NCBI RefSeq assembly: GCF_014641615.1
Contig: NZ_BMIB01000003.1
Coordinates: 248,001 to 312,000 of the forward strand
DNA from: Filimonas zeae
Lineage (GTDB): Bacteria > Bacteroidota > Bacteroidia > Chitinophagales > Chitinophagaceae
Length of the DNA stretch: 64,000 nucleotides
Direction of reading: 5' to 3'
Shown: positions 51,901 to 59,941 of the stretch, piece by piece
Position numbering within the stretch: position 1 is the stretch's first letter
Layout of the letters: each line of letters starts with the position of its first letter
Notes under the pieces: generated by a model
Seen by the model: the letters and a program-made list of their open reading frames with translations, nothing else
Told to the model about the DNA's origin: nothing
Databases searched by the model: none
Position numbers and translations under genes: made by a program

Positions 51901-52255
51901 CCGCAGAGGTAATTTTACCGAACGTAACGCCGGCCGCACGCCGTGGAATGTGCAGACTGATCTGCACCTGGCACAGGAGTATTATTTCAACAAGGGCGTG
52001 AAGGGTGGCTTCCTCACTTTCAGCATAGATGTAATTAACGTGGCCAATCTGCTCAGCAGCAGCTGGGGCAGGGTGTTTTTTTCGCCCAACACGTTTAACT
52101 CCACTGCCAGTGTGGGCTTAACTCCGGCTTTCCCCGCGCGCCAGAACGCAGGCAGCTATCCGGTGTATACATTCACCAATCCGGGTAAACCTTATTCTAT
52201 CGACTATTTCAATTCCCGCGCGCAGGTGCAACTGGGGGTTAGATATTCCTTTTAA
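48983..52255 (+). CDS. Oar-like TonB-dependent receptor
   Basis: The 1090-residue protein has a signal peptide (cleaved near GVYAQ), a carboxypeptidase-regulatory-like domain (about 28-115; GTLGGRIADEQNKALSGATVEAVHEPSGTRYATTTGADGKF in outline), a plug of the Oar type (about 150-250; RSMQDMTRMVPQATKDNSFAGTSFRYNN, GNFTGGSINAVTRSGTNK) and a barrel ending VQLGVRYSF. Oar-type proteins are large outer-membrane receptors, some needed for adhesion or protein export. It is the second TonB receptor in this transcript, after the FAS1 lipoproteins, and has no SusD partner or STN domain. Confidence 0.9.
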   Translation: MKRIEIILYTLLLTVLTTAGVYAQETNGTLGGRIADEQNKALSGATVEAVHEPSGTRYATTTGADGKFYLPGLRIGGPYTVTVTMVGRNPEKREQVHIRLGEPMLLNVSLAQAGAELQAITVKTAKRGPKANIYGAGQNISSAQVSGMPTISRSMQDMTRMVPQATKDNSFAGTSFRYNNVTIDGATNNDAIGFSPSTGGITGTSGMAGSSTRTNAISLDAIEDMQVYLAPFDVKIGNFTGGSINAVTRSGTNKVTGSVYGFGRNAAITGSDKAGSLGKMNSNFYDYQAGARVGFPIIKNKLFFFTNEEITRRRDPSQLIAGVKETEQILSSNDAEAIRSSTLARYGDSFDPGTAGNYSASAQSYKFFNRIDWNIDSRNQLVVRNNTILSKSVNMDSDQQDFRFSSMAYEQVNNQSSTVAEWKARFNNRLSNSLIAGYSMVHDKRTPGSNPALPQVQIMGRTPGTTIYLGTDREASIFDMKQRTIEITDNLTWRTGKHTFLFGTHNELYNINYGFVNSWNGRVDYLSIEDYLNNNPYRVRGSYHFNNNDRNYILANPEAKFDVNLMSAYVQDEIQLTDKLRITPGLRADYTWLPTKPELSEQTRTAFTDSYFGNTYSYTPLNRINNQYLNTVQLSPRLGFRYDWKGDQSLILRGGTGLFTGRIPFAWLAYAYYNNGMNYGSFDQKADAKAFLPGTDPVRPSANGIAGFISQNGAVVNNSKAAQVQVDVVDNNFVMPKVWRTNVAVDYAPLSGYRFGLEAIVTKTLKDVAFQQVNIKDDPYYYAYDVERKQPVYNGTIDSRFSNAYQLSNTGKGYRYSITATAGRTWPFGLNASVAYTYGGSKDLSNGIRNSMESNWQLNQALNPNNPGLAWSNFDIRHRIVFNASYNKRWNDTWKTTATLFASLQSGSPFTYGVVNNSIQGLPQQVSLVYVPQAADAIRFFQGYTSAAGQTVTAAAQAQAFNEYVNGNKYLSSRRGNFTERNAGRTPWNVQTDLHLAQEYYFNKGVKGGFLTFSIDVINVANLLSSSWGRVFFSPNTFNSTASVGLTPAFPARQNAGSYPVYTFTNPGKPYSIDYFNSRAQVQLGVRYSF

Positions 52256-52265
52256 GAATGCTTAA

Positions 52266-54437
52266 ATGAATTTCAGGTATATGAAACATACGCTTTACAT
52301 AATGGCTGCATTGCTACTGCTGGCAACCGCCTGTAAAAAAGACAAGCAGGAGGGTGGGAAACTACCCCTGCAGGTAAAAAGCTTCTGGCCCAACAGCGGT
52401 AATGCCGGTACTATAGTACATATTACCGGTACTGGCTTCGGCTCCACCGCAGCAGATAACGAAGTGGATTTTAACGGCACCCCTGCCCGCGTGGTAGATG
52501 TGCAGGATACCGTATTAACCGTGCTGGCGCCTGTAGCGGGCACCACCGGTATTATTGGTGTACATGCCGGTGGCAGCAAGGCCGATGCAGGTAACTATAC
52601 CTATCAGCAGCTGAGCCTGCATGGTGTTACCCCAGCCAACGGCCCTGCGGGTACTAACATCCGCATCAGCGGTGCGGGGTTTACCAGCCTTACCGGCCCT
52701 GCCAAAGTATATGTGAACAATAAGGAGGCGTTGGTATCTAACGTAAATGATACAGCATTGGTAGCCATAGTACCCGAAGCAGCCGGAAGCGGTAAAATAA
52801 AGGTAATAGTAGATGGTAAGGAAGTGGAAGGGCCTGATTTTACTTTTCAGCTGATTAGGGGTATCAAGCCTGCCAGAGGTGGTAAAGGAACCAAAGTAAC
52901 CATTAATGGAGAAGGCTTTGCGGCGGTTGTAGCAGATAACCAGGTGTTCTTTAACGGTATAGCCGCCACCGTGCTTAGAGCCAGCGCCACACAGGTGGTA
53001 GCAGAAGTGCCTGACAAGGTAACCACCGGGCCTGTTTCTGTAATTATTAAAGGGCAGCGTACCGTTGGTAGTGTATTTACAATAGTGCCTGCACCGGTGT
53101 TTACTACAGTAGCTCCGTTAAGTGGCCCCGCAGGTACCGTTGTTACCATTACCGGTGAAAACTTCAGCGTAAATGCAGATGAAGTGGTAGTGCTGTTTAA
53201 TGGCAAGCCCGCGGTAGTAGAAACCGCTGCTGAGAAAAAGATAACTGTAAAAGTACCTGAAGGTGTGGGAACGGGTGCGGTGCAATTAACCGTAAATGAT
53301 CAGGCAACCACCGGGCCGGAGTTTAAAGAGCAAAACCTGGGTGTGGCAGCACTGGTACCCGATAATGGCCTGGCAGGCGCAAAAGTGATTATACAGGGCG
53401 TTGGCTTCAGCTCCATTGCTGCTGAAAATCAGATCAGCTTTAACGGCTTGCCTGCGGTGGTTTCGGCTGCTACGGCTACTACGCTGGAGGTAACGGTGCC
53501 GGAAGGTGTAAGCACTGGTGCAGTTACGCTTACCGTAAATGGTATGAATGCAGTTGGCCCTGTATTTAAAAGAGCGGGTGTAGCAACACTGGCTGGTGGG
53601 CCCACCAGCAGTGAATTTAACTGGATTCAGGGCCTGGCAGTGGACAAACAGGGTAACGTGTTTGCGGTAGATAATAACTGGATTAAAAAGGTGAGCCCCG
53701 CAGGTGTGGTTACTGTTTTTGCGGGTAACAGTGCTGCGGGTAATGTGGATGGCACGGGCACAGACGCACGCTTCAATTATCTTACTTCCATGGCTATTGA
53801 TGCTAATGATAACCTGTATGTAACAGACCGGTTTAATAAAAAAATCCGTAAAATAACACCGGCGGGTGTGGTGAGCACATTAGCTACTGTTACCTTTAGC
53901 CCCGGCGGTGTGGCAGTAGATAAAAATGGTCAGGTGTATGTGGGTGCCGATTACCAGGGCGTGTACTCAATCGCTTTCAATGGTGTTATTACCCGCCTGG
54001 TAAACAACGCCTACGAATCTGTCAACTATCTGTGTGCCCTCAACGGTACTATTTACTATGCAGCCGATTACAGTTACAATGCTATTTTTAGAATAGCAGG
54101 TGGGGAGAAAACTACCTATGCCGGTGCTGTTAACGGTTACGGCTTCCAGGACGGTACTTTAACCAGTGCCCTTTTTGGAACACCCACCGGTGTGGTAGTT
54201 ACCGATGCAGGTGTACTATATGTTGGTGATGGAAACGCTATCAGAATGATTGCTGATGGTATGGTTACCACTTTAACCGGTACACAAGGCGGTAGTACAC
54301 AGGTGCCAGGTTACCAGGATGGCGGCTTTGGCAATGCTAAATTCAGCAGTATAAGCGCTACGTGCCTGGATAAAGATGGCAACTTATATGTAGCAGAACG
54401 CAACAATAAAAGCATACGTAAAGTGTTTTTCAGATAG
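52266..54437 (+). CDS. IPT/TIG and NHL-repeat lipoprotein
   Basis: The 723-residue protein has a lipoprotein signal (AALLLLATACKKDK). Five IPT/TIG domains follow between about 35 and 435, each with a version of PxxGxxGTxVxIxGxxF and VxFNGxxA (for example NAGTIVHITGTGF, PAGTVVTITGENF, LAGAKVIIQGVGF). The C-terminal 285 residues are NHL beta-propeller repeats (WIQGLAVDKQGNVFAVDN, YLTSMAIDANDNLYVTDR, SISATCLDKDGNLYVAER). This layout is common in SUS-like loci for surface glycan or ligand capture. It is the last gene of the block; a terminator follows at 54468. ATG 52281 is a possible later start. Confidence 0.92.
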   Translation: MNFRYMKHTLYIMAALLLLATACKKDKQEGGKLPLQVKSFWPNSGNAGTIVHITGTGFGSTAADNEVDFNGTPARVVDVQDTVLTVLAPVAGTTGIIGVHAGGSKADAGNYTYQQLSLHGVTPANGPAGTNIRISGAGFTSLTGPAKVYVNNKEALVSNVNDTALVAIVPEAAGSGKIKVIVDGKEVEGPDFTFQLIRGIKPARGGKGTKVTINGEGFAAVVADNQVFFNGIAATVLRASATQVVAEVPDKVTTGPVSVIIKGQRTVGSVFTIVPAPVFTTVAPLSGPAGTVVTITGENFSVNADEVVVLFNGKPAVVETAAEKKITVKVPEGVGTGAVQLTVNDQATTGPEFKEQNLGVAALVPDNGLAGAKVIIQGVGFSSIAAENQISFNGLPAVVSAATATTLEVTVPEGVSTGAVTLTVNGMNAVGPVFKRAGVATLAGGPTSSEFNWIQGLAVDKQGNVFAVDNNWIKKVSPAGVVTVFAGNSAAGNVDGTGTDARFNYLTSMAIDANDNLYVTDRFNKKIRKITPAGVVSTLATVTFSPGGVAVDKNGQVYVGADYQGVYSIAFNGVITRLVNNAYESVNYLCALNGTIYYAADYSYNAIFRIAGGEKTTYAGAVNGYGFQDGTLTSALFGTPTGVVVTDAGVLYVGDGNAIRMIADGMVTTLTGTQGGSTQVPGYQDGGFGNAKFSSISATCLDKDGNLYVAERNNKSIRKVFFR

Positions 54438-54467
54438 GGGATTTTATGTAAACCAAAAATCAATGCT

Positions 54468-54495
54468 GCCCACGCATTTTTATGCGCGGGCTTTT
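54468..54495 (+). terminator. Terminator of the FAS1/TonB block
   Basis: GCCCACGCA and TGCGCGGGC form a nine-position stem with one mismatch and a six-base loop, followed by TTTTC. It starts 31 bases after the TIG/NHL gene stop. Confidence 0.75.
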
Positions 54496-54543
54496 CTTTA
54501 GTCATCTTTACCGACAATGACGCAAAATATCATCCTTATAAAT

Positions 54544-54633
54544 ATGACTATAGCATCTTTTGCAGGAGAGTCTGTTGATTTTGTAATAAAAGTTAAAAAC
54601 GAACTATCCGCCGGCACCAAAGGTGATTTGTAG
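54544..54633 (+). CDS. Possible 29-residue ORF between two terminators
   Basis: ATG 54544 opens a 29-codon frame (MTIASFAGESVDF...) ending TAG 54633, directly followed by a strong terminator at 54657. The segment is isolated by a terminator on each side, so a short transcript would have to start here. No promoter matching TAnnTTTG is evident, and the peptide has no recognisable motif. It could equally be noncoding. The rest of 54438-54772 holds nothing else that I can see. Confidence 0.2.
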   Translation: MTIASFAGESVDFVIKVKNELSAGTKGDL

Positions 54634-54656
54634 CCTAAACGGATTAATATATGCAG

Positions 54657-54685
54657 GCCCCTTGCCCTACCGCAAGGGGCTTTTT
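54657..54685 (+). terminator. Intrinsic terminator
   Basis: GCCCCTTGC and GCAAGGGGC form a perfect nine-pair stem with a six-base loop, followed by five T. It is the second terminator in the gap after the TIG/NHL gene, about 160 bases beyond the first, and has no annotated gene of its own. Confidence 0.85.
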
Positions 54686-54772
54686 ATTTCCGTTTATCCT
54701 TATTCCTTGTTAATAAATTAAGAAAAAGAGGTATATCAAAGAGAGAAGTGTACTTTGTGGGTGTTAGATGCA

Positions 54773-55930
54773 ATGAATATGATGAAATCAGGTAACGATA
54801 AAAATACTTTTCCCATAAAACAAAGGTTAAAGGGGCAGGTGAAGTTTGTAAACAAGGATAAAAACCAATTCTTTGCAACGCTGAAGAAGCGGGTCGATCT
54901 GTATTTTGCAGAGCAGACGCTTTCTAAATTTGGTAATGTGGGTATGGTGGTAAAAACCATCGTGTTATTGCTTACCTATATCGGGCCCTTTGTTTGCCTG
55001 CTGGCGTTTAATCCTTCTTTTGGGGTTGCGTTGGCATTATGGGTGCTGATGGGGCTGGCGGTAGCGGGGTTGGGTATGAGTGTAATGCACGATGCCAACC
55101 ACGGTGCTTATTCCGCTAACAAAGCGGTGAATTACCTGATGGGGCATGTGCTTAACCTGCTGGGAGGGTCAACCGTTAACTGGAAATATCAGCACAATAT
55201 TCTACACCATACTTATCCGAACATTGTTAATATGGATGATGATATTAACGATAAAGTGATTCTGCGTTTTACTCCGCATACTGAATTGAAGCCTGTGCAT
55301 CGTTTTCAATGGATTTATTTCTTCCTGTTTTATGGCCTCACATCGCTGTATTGGGTGTTGGTGAAAGATTTTGTACAGTTTGTGAAGTATAAACAGAATG
55401 GGGTAAATACCTCTTCCAAAAAGGAGAACGGAGGTATGCTGGCCAGGATTATTGCTGTTAAAGTGGTGTATCTGTTCGTTTTTCTGGTGCTGCCTTCTGT
55501 GTTCTTTGGCCTTCCTTTCTGGGAAGTGGTAGTGGGCTTTCTGGTAATGAATTTTGTATCAGGCATGGTACTTACGGTTATTTTTCAGCTGGCGCATAGC
55601 CTGGAAGGCACAGAACACCCGATACCCAACGAGAAGGGCATCATAGAAAATGACTGGGCCATACACCAGATGAGGACCACTATGAATTTTTCGCGTAGAA
55701 ATAAATGGCTGTCGTGGTATATCGGGGGGCTTAATTATCAGGTGGAGCATCATTTGTTTCCCCGTATTTCGCATGTTCATTATCCGCGTTTGTCTGCTAT
55801 AGTAAAAGAAACCGCAGCGGAGTTTAATGTGCCGTATCTGGAACATACCACGTTTTTTGAGGCACTTAAATCTCATATTACCTATCTGAAAAGGCTGGGG
55901 AAACTGCCAGATTTGAATGAGCTGGGATAG
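54773..55930 (+). CDS. Membrane fatty-acid desaturase
   Basis: I choose ATG 54773 (385 residues); ATGs at 54779 and 54782 are alternatives and the open frame begins with TTG at 54755. Three histidine boxes of the membrane di-iron desaturases are present: HDANHGAY, HNILHHTYP and QVEHHLFPRISH. The Gln in the third box marks the 'front-end'/linoleoyl-CoA-desaturase-like group. Four membrane segments are visible (two near 60-110, then VVYLFVFLVLPSVFFGLPFWEVVVGFLVMNFVSGM). No cytochrome b5 domain is fused. It should introduce double bonds into membrane acyl chains. A single-gene unit with its own terminator. Confidence 0.92.
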   Translation: MNMMKSGNDKNTFPIKQRLKGQVKFVNKDKNQFFATLKKRVDLYFAEQTLSKFGNVGMVVKTIVLLLTYIGPFVCLLAFNPSFGVALALWVLMGLAVAGLGMSVMHDANHGAYSANKAVNYLMGHVLNLLGGSTVNWKYQHNILHHTYPNIVNMDDDINDKVILRFTPHTELKPVHRFQWIYFFLFYGLTSLYWVLVKDFVQFVKYKQNGVNTSSKKENGGMLARIIAVKVVYLFVFLVLPSVFFGLPFWEVVVGFLVMNFVSGMVLTVIFQLAHSLEGTEHPIPNEKGIIENDWAIHQMRTTMNFSRRNKWLSWYIGGLNYQVEHHLFPRISHVHYPRLSAIVKETAAEFNVPYLEHTTFFEALKSHITYLKRLGKLPDLNELG

Positions 55931-55965
55931 CTGATTATCAGCAAGGGTGCTAAGCATATTATATT

Positions 55966-55998
55966 ACGCCCCTTACCTGCCAGGTAAGGGGCGTTTTT
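55966..55998 (+). terminator. Terminator of the desaturase gene
   Basis: ACGCCCCTTACCTG and its exact complement CAGGTAAGGGGCGT form a 14-pair stem with a one-base centre, followed by TTTTT. Located 36 bases after the stop. Confidence 0.88.
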
Positions 55999-56076
55999 GT
56001 GCAGGCTGCTGTTGGGGCGCTTCCCGCAGCTTGATACAACCGGCTATACCAAAGCAATAAAACCTTACATTTAGAT

Positions 56077-56102
56077 AGGTTTTTATGCATCTGTAAAAAC
56101 CT
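56077..56102 (+). promoter_or_regulatory. Leader hairpin before the VOC gene, with candidate -7 element
   Basis: AGGTTTTTA and TAAAAACCT form a perfect nine-pair stem with an eight-base loop, ending 13 bases before the ATG at 56116. TACATTTA at 56066-56073 just upstream matches the -7 consensus at seven of eight positions, so the hairpin would fall at the very 5' end of the message and could stabilise it or affect initiation. Confidence 0.35.
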
Positions 56103-56115
56103 GAAACTGTACGGA

Positions 56116-56598
56116 ATGAGAAAGCTTACTCTAATAACGCTGATAACGGCCGTTGCGTTCTGCTCTGGCTTTGCGTTTAAAACCATACTAACAAGACAAG
56201 ATCAAAAACCTGTAAAAATGAAAAAAGTAACCGGCATTGGTGGCATCTTTTTCAAGTGCAAAGACCCGAAGAAAGTGAATGAGTGGTATCAAAAGCATCT
56301 GGGGTTAAACACAGGCCCCTATGGGGCCAGCTTTGAATGGTATCAGGAGGCTGACAGTACTAAAAAGGCAACCACACAATGGACGCCATTTGAAGAAAAA
56401 ACCAAATACTTTGAGCCTTCCGGCAAGGACTTCATGATTAACTACCGGGTAGAAAATCTGGAAGCGCTGGTAGAAGAACTTAAAAAAGAAGGAGTGGTAA
56501 TTGTTGACCAGATTGAAACGTACGACTATGGAAAGTTTGTGCACATTATGGATGTGGAGGGAAACAAGGTAGAGTTGTGGGAGCCGTTGGGGGAGTGA
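56116..56598 (+). CDS. VOC/glyoxalase-family protein with export or anchor sequence
   Basis: The 160-residue protein has an N-terminal hydrophobic segment (LTLITLITAVAFCSGFAF) that looks like a signal peptide or anchor; a shorter start at ATG 56218 (MKKVTGIGGIFF) would give an ordinary cytosolic VOC protein. The VOC fold is shown by GIGGIFFKCKDPKKVNEWYQKHLGL, the paired strand NYRVENLEALVEELKKEGVVIV and the final HIMDVEGNKVELWEPLG, where His and Glu are typical metal ligands. The reaction is unknown. The choice of start matters for location; I favour the long form because the leader hairpin and -7 element fit it. Confidence 0.8.
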   Translation: MRKLTLITLITAVAFCSGFAFKTILTRQDQKPVKMKKVTGIGGIFFKCKDPKKVNEWYQKHLGLNTGPYGASFEWYQEADSTKKATTQWTPFEEKTKYFEPSGKDFMINYRVENLEALVEELKKEGVVIVDQIETYDYGKFVHIMDVEGNKVELWEPLGE

Positions 56599-56627
56599 GG
56601 GCAGATAGAACAGTTATAAATATCCAT

Positions 56628-56670
56628 ATCCCAAAGGGTGTATCGGACTTTACGATACGCCCTTTGGGAT
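56628..56670. terminator. Long hairpin between convergent genes
   Basis: ATCCCAAAGGGTGTATCG and CGATACGCCCTTTGGGAT form an 18-position stem with one mismatch. It lies 30 bases after the VOC gene, and could end transcripts from both sides, though T runs are short. Confidence 0.65.
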
Positions 56671-56718
56671 TTATGGTATTATCTGACAGATAGTTGCTGT
56701 GGTATTTACCATTGGTTT

Positions 56719-57744
56719 TTACCGTATAAGCGCTTTGGTAAAAGGCAGAAACGACAACGATACATTGAGGTAAGGTGTAGCATTGTTTTTATTGCTGATA
56801 AAATAGTCGTTCGATTTCTGATCGATACTGAAGAGGCGGGAGGATACGGTAGTAAACACGCCGGCGCTGATGCCAGCTATCATTTTACGGCTTAATATAT
56901 GCTCGAAAGTGATGCCGTTTTTTAATTCGAAGGTGGAAAAATTGGTTTCCTGTGGCAGTTGCCAGGGGCTAAGGTTAAGAAAGGCTACAGAGGATGCGAT
57001 TTCTGTGCCCAGGGTAGCCCAGCATTTGTGGTTAAAGGCCCGGCGTAATACTGCCCGTTGTGGCAGGTCTATAATCAGTTCCAGCTTGCCGGGAAACCGG
57101 TGCCAGTAGCTGAACACCGGAATAAAAGGTACGTTAAGCGAAGGATCAATCAGCACTACGCCGCCCACGGCTATAGCGGTAGTGGCTGTGCGTTTAAGGG
57201 TAAATACAAAGTTGCCCATTACGCTGAATTTTTGAATGGCGTTTGATTTACCGGTGAGGGCGTTGGCGGTAAGGGAGGTGGATATGGGGAGGCCCAGCAG
57301 CGAATCGGTATGTGCCCAGGAAAGGCTGGCACCGTAAGTGTTGGTATGCAAATCCTGGTTAGGGGCTGCTTCCGGTACGGGGCGGTCCAGCAGTTCCCGG
57401 TCGGTATAACGTATGTACTGGTGGCTGTAATTCATATTCAGGTTAATCACATTCTTTTTCCAGGCGGCCAGGGGCAGGTTTACCAGTGCCTGGGTGCGGT
57501 CGGTAAGCAGTTTGCCAGAGAGTACGCGGTTCTTTTGATAGTCGGTATAGCTGCGGGTGGTGCCTATAAAATCGTTATAAACGATTACCTGGCGCAGAAT
57601 GGGATAGGTTTTTGCGTACTCGCCTATCATAGCCATTTTAATGGAATCGATCATTTTCTGGCGCATGGCGGCCTGGGGCGTTTGTGCCTGAATGCCTGCG
57701 CTTAACAGCAGCAGGGGGAAAACGATACAAGGGACTTTTTTCAT
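56719..57744 (-). CDS. Predicted outer-membrane beta-barrel protein, unknown
   Basis: The start is ATG 57742-57744 (341 residues); the longer frame begins with TTG. A signal peptide is clear (MKKVPCIVFPLLLLSAGIQAQ). After a charged region (about 22-95) the sequence alternates polar and hydrophobic residues with many aromatic ends (VINLNMNYSHQYIRY, TYGASLSWAHTDSLLG, SVMGNFVFTLKR, TPYLNVSLSFLPF), as in small outer-membrane barrels. I do not recognise the family. It is divergent from the LytS gene 249 bases away. Confidence 0.6.
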   Translation of the reverse strand: MKKVPCIVFPLLLLSAGIQAQTPQAAMRQKMIDSIKMAMIGEYAKTYPILRQVIVYNDFIGTTRSYTDYQKNRVLSGKLLTDRTQALVNLPLAAWKKNVINLNMNYSHQYIRYTDRELLDRPVPEAAPNQDLHTNTYGASLSWAHTDSLLGLPISTSLTANALTGKSNAIQKFSVMGNFVFTLKRTATTAIAVGGVVLIDPSLNVPFIPVFSYWHRFPGKLELIIDLPQRAVLRRAFNHKCWATLGTEIASSVAFLNLSPWQLPQETNFSTFELKNGITFEHILSRKMIAGISAGVFTTVSSRLFSIDQKSNDYFISNKNNATPYLNVSLSFLPFTKALIR

Positions 57745-57965
57745 GATTGTTGGTTTTGTGCAAGTGAGTAGCAGCGTTGTGTGGCGCAAAGAAACGGGTT
57801 GCGCCAGCGGTATAAAGTTTATTAGACCTGATGCCTTCCGTAGCCGATGAAGGGCATGCGCGCATAGATAAAGGAAACTGCCTGGGGTTTATCGGATGAT
57901 AGTGCGGGCTGGTCTGCCAGTAACCGCCTTTCATCGCCCGGGGGTAGCTTTCTGGCTATAAGCGG

Positions 57966-57973
57966 TACATTTG
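57966..57973 (+). promoter_or_regulatory. -7 element upstream of the LytS-type kinase gene
   Basis: TACATTTG matches the TAnnTTTG consensus fully and ends 19 bases before the ATG at 57993. No clear TTG is found at -33, so the promoter may be weak or activated. Confidence 0.45.
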
Positions 57974-57992
57974 ACGGATTATTTGTTGCATT

Positions 57993-59051
57993 ATGTTGTT
58001 GATTGGCAAGTATACCCGCGTAATTATTCATTTGCTGGCCTGGCAGCTTGTAGCCTTTATAATGATTATACAGCTGCGCCTGATATTAGGCGTACCGCTG
58101 CCTATAGAACTTACTTTAAAGCAGGTTGGCCTGTTTATATTGCTGATTGTTTACTACTATGCCAACGAAAAGTTTTTTGTACCCCGGCTGCTGTATAAAG
58201 AAAAGTTGCCTGCTTTTATAGCCTTGCACCTGGGTATTATAACCTGCTTTCAGGTACTGGGCAGGGTAGTGGATTTCTTTTTTCATACCAAAGAGAAGAT
58301 GATTAAGCTGCTGCTGGATACGCAGAAGCTGAAGCTGAATATTGATAGCTGGACCAACCTGGATGCCACACTGCTGTTAACCTCGTTTGTGGTGGCGGGG
58401 GTAAGTACCTGTATAGCACTGGTGCAGATATGGCAGAACAACCTGCGGGCAAGCGAGCTGATACGTAAAAAGCAGGTAGATGCAGAACTGGCTTTGCTGA
58501 AGGCGCAAATTCATCCGCATTTTTTCTTTAATACACTTAACAACATTTATTCTCTGAGTTTTGATGATATAGATAACTCACGCGCCTCGCTGTATAAGCT
58601 GTCGCGCATGATGCGTTATCTGTTGTACGAAACACCCAATAACCAAACCACGCTGAGCCGTGAAATTGAATTTGTACGCGATTATATAGAACTGATGGGG
58701 CTGCGTATGACGGAAACCATGCGCATTGAACTGGAAGTGCCGGAACAACTGGTAGAAAAGCCGGTAGCCCCTATGATACTGCTGCCGTTTATTGAGAATG
58801 CTTTTAAGCATGGGGTAAGCTCGCTGATGCAGGGGGAGATAATTGTGCGCATAACGCAGCGGGGCAACCACCTGAAGCTGTATGTGCAGAACCATATATT
58901 TAAAGACAAAAGTGTTCGTATAGAAGATGGGGGCATTGGATTAACCAATACAGAACGCAGGCTGGAAATGCTGTACCCCGGCCGCCATCAGCTGCGTTAT
59001 GGCCGTAACGAACAGGATAGTTATATTGTTGAACTGGAATTAGCGCTATGA
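57993..59051 (+). CDS. LytS/YehU-type sensor histidine kinase
   Basis: The 352-residue protein has four membrane helices (about 8-28, 42-60, 72-92, 118-140) and no extracellular sensor domain of note. The His_kinase domain (PF06580 type) follows: the phosphoacceptor region ALLKAQIHPHFFFNTLNNIYSLS (about 168-190) and a HATPase part with PMILLPFIENAFKHGV and GGIGLTNTERRLEMLYP. It should phosphorylate the LytTR regulator whose gene overlaps its stop codon by four bases (ATGA), so the two are translationally coupled. Confidence 0.93.
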   Translation: MLLIGKYTRVIIHLLAWQLVAFIMIIQLRLILGVPLPIELTLKQVGLFILLIVYYYANEKFFVPRLLYKEKLPAFIALHLGIITCFQVLGRVVDFFFHTKEKMIKLLLDTQKLKLNIDSWTNLDATLLLTSFVVAGVSTCIALVQIWQNNLRASELIRKKQVDAELALLKAQIHPHFFFNTLNNIYSLSFDDIDNSRASLYKLSRMMRYLLYETPNNQTTLSREIEFVRDYIELMGLRMTETMRIELEVPEQLVEKPVAPMILLPFIENAFKHGVSSLMQGEIIVRITQRGNHLKLYVQNHIFKDKSVRIEDGGIGLTNTERRLEMLYPGRHQLRYGRNEQDSYIVELELAL

Positions 59052-59776
59052 AAACGTTGAAGTGTATTGCTATTGATGATGAGCCGCTGGCACTGAACCT
59101 GGTGTGTAAGTTTATAACACAAACACCGTTTCTGGAGCTGACGGGCAAATATAAAAATGCCATTACGGTATTGCAGGATGCAAAGGTGCTGCAGGAGGCC
59201 GATCTGGTGTTTATGGATATTCATATGCCCGACCTGGATGGTATTGAACTGGCAAAGATGATAAAAGCTTTGCAGGGAGATGCAGCACCCAGGCTGGTGT
59301 TTACCACGGCGTATAACCAATATGCTATTGAAGGGTATAAGGTAGAGGCGCTGGATTATTTGTTAAAGCCGTTTAGTTACGATGATTTTTTGCGTGTAGC
59401 GCTGAAAGCGAAAGCCCAGCTGGAAAAAGCGGTGGTTGCTGCACCGGTGGCAGAGCCGGATTCTATTTTTTTTAAAGTAGAATACCGGTGGATAAAAGTG
59501 CTGTTTGCCGAGATATTGTATATAGAAGGGGTGAAGGATTATGTAAAGGTACACCTGGCCAATGGTAAAAATATTATTACCCTCAACTCACTCAAGAACC
59601 TGGAAGCCAAACTGCCACCCAATCAGTTTATGCGTTTAAATCGCTCTGCTATTGTTGCGCTGTCTAAAATAACAGCAGTTACAAAAACATCTGTGCAAAT
59701 ACAGGAGCTGGTAATACCGGTAGGTGAGAACTACCGCGAAGCCTTTGCGGCGTTTTTAAAAGACTGGATAGAATAA
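59048..59776 (+). CDS. LytTR-family response regulator
   Basis: The 242-residue protein has a receiver domain (about 3-122) with the acidic pocket IDDEP, the phosphoacceptor Asp in VFMDIHMPDLDG (about residue 57) and Lys in YLLKPF, and a LytTR DNA-binding domain (about 138-240; IFFKVEYRWIKVLFAEILYIEGVKDYVKVHL, FMRLNRSAIVAL). It is activated by the overlapping LytS-type kinase. The target genes are not evident; the divergent outer-membrane protein and the RND pump are near candidates. Confidence 0.94.
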   Translation: MKTLKCIAIDDEPLALNLVCKFITQTPFLELTGKYKNAITVLQDAKVLQEADLVFMDIHMPDLDGIELAKMIKALQGDAAPRLVFTTAYNQYAIEGYKVEALDYLLKPFSYDDFLRVALKAKAQLEKAVVAAPVAEPDSIFFKVEYRWIKVLFAEILYIEGVKDYVKVHLANGKNIITLNSLKNLEAKLPPNQFMRLNRSAIVALSKITAVTKTSVQIQELVIPVGENYREAFAAFLKDWIE

Positions 59777-59881
59777 GGTATCCCGCGCATCATAATTTAC
59801 ATCGTTTTTCCGGTGTGCTTCAATGGCTTTCAGGGCCAGTTGAAACACCAGCTGCTCATTTACAAATCCGCAGGCAACATG

Positions 59882-59922
59882 AAAAAAAACGAAGCCCCCT
59901 GTAGATACAGCGGGCCTTCGTT
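59882..59922 (-). terminator. Terminator of the RND efflux unit
   Basis: Read leftward, AACGAAGGCCC and GGGGCTTCGTT form a stem with a loop of about a dozen bases, followed by eight T on the transcript strand. It begins 20 bases after the permease stop. Confidence 0.8.
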
Positions 59923-59941
59923 CTCATTCCTTCCATTCAGG

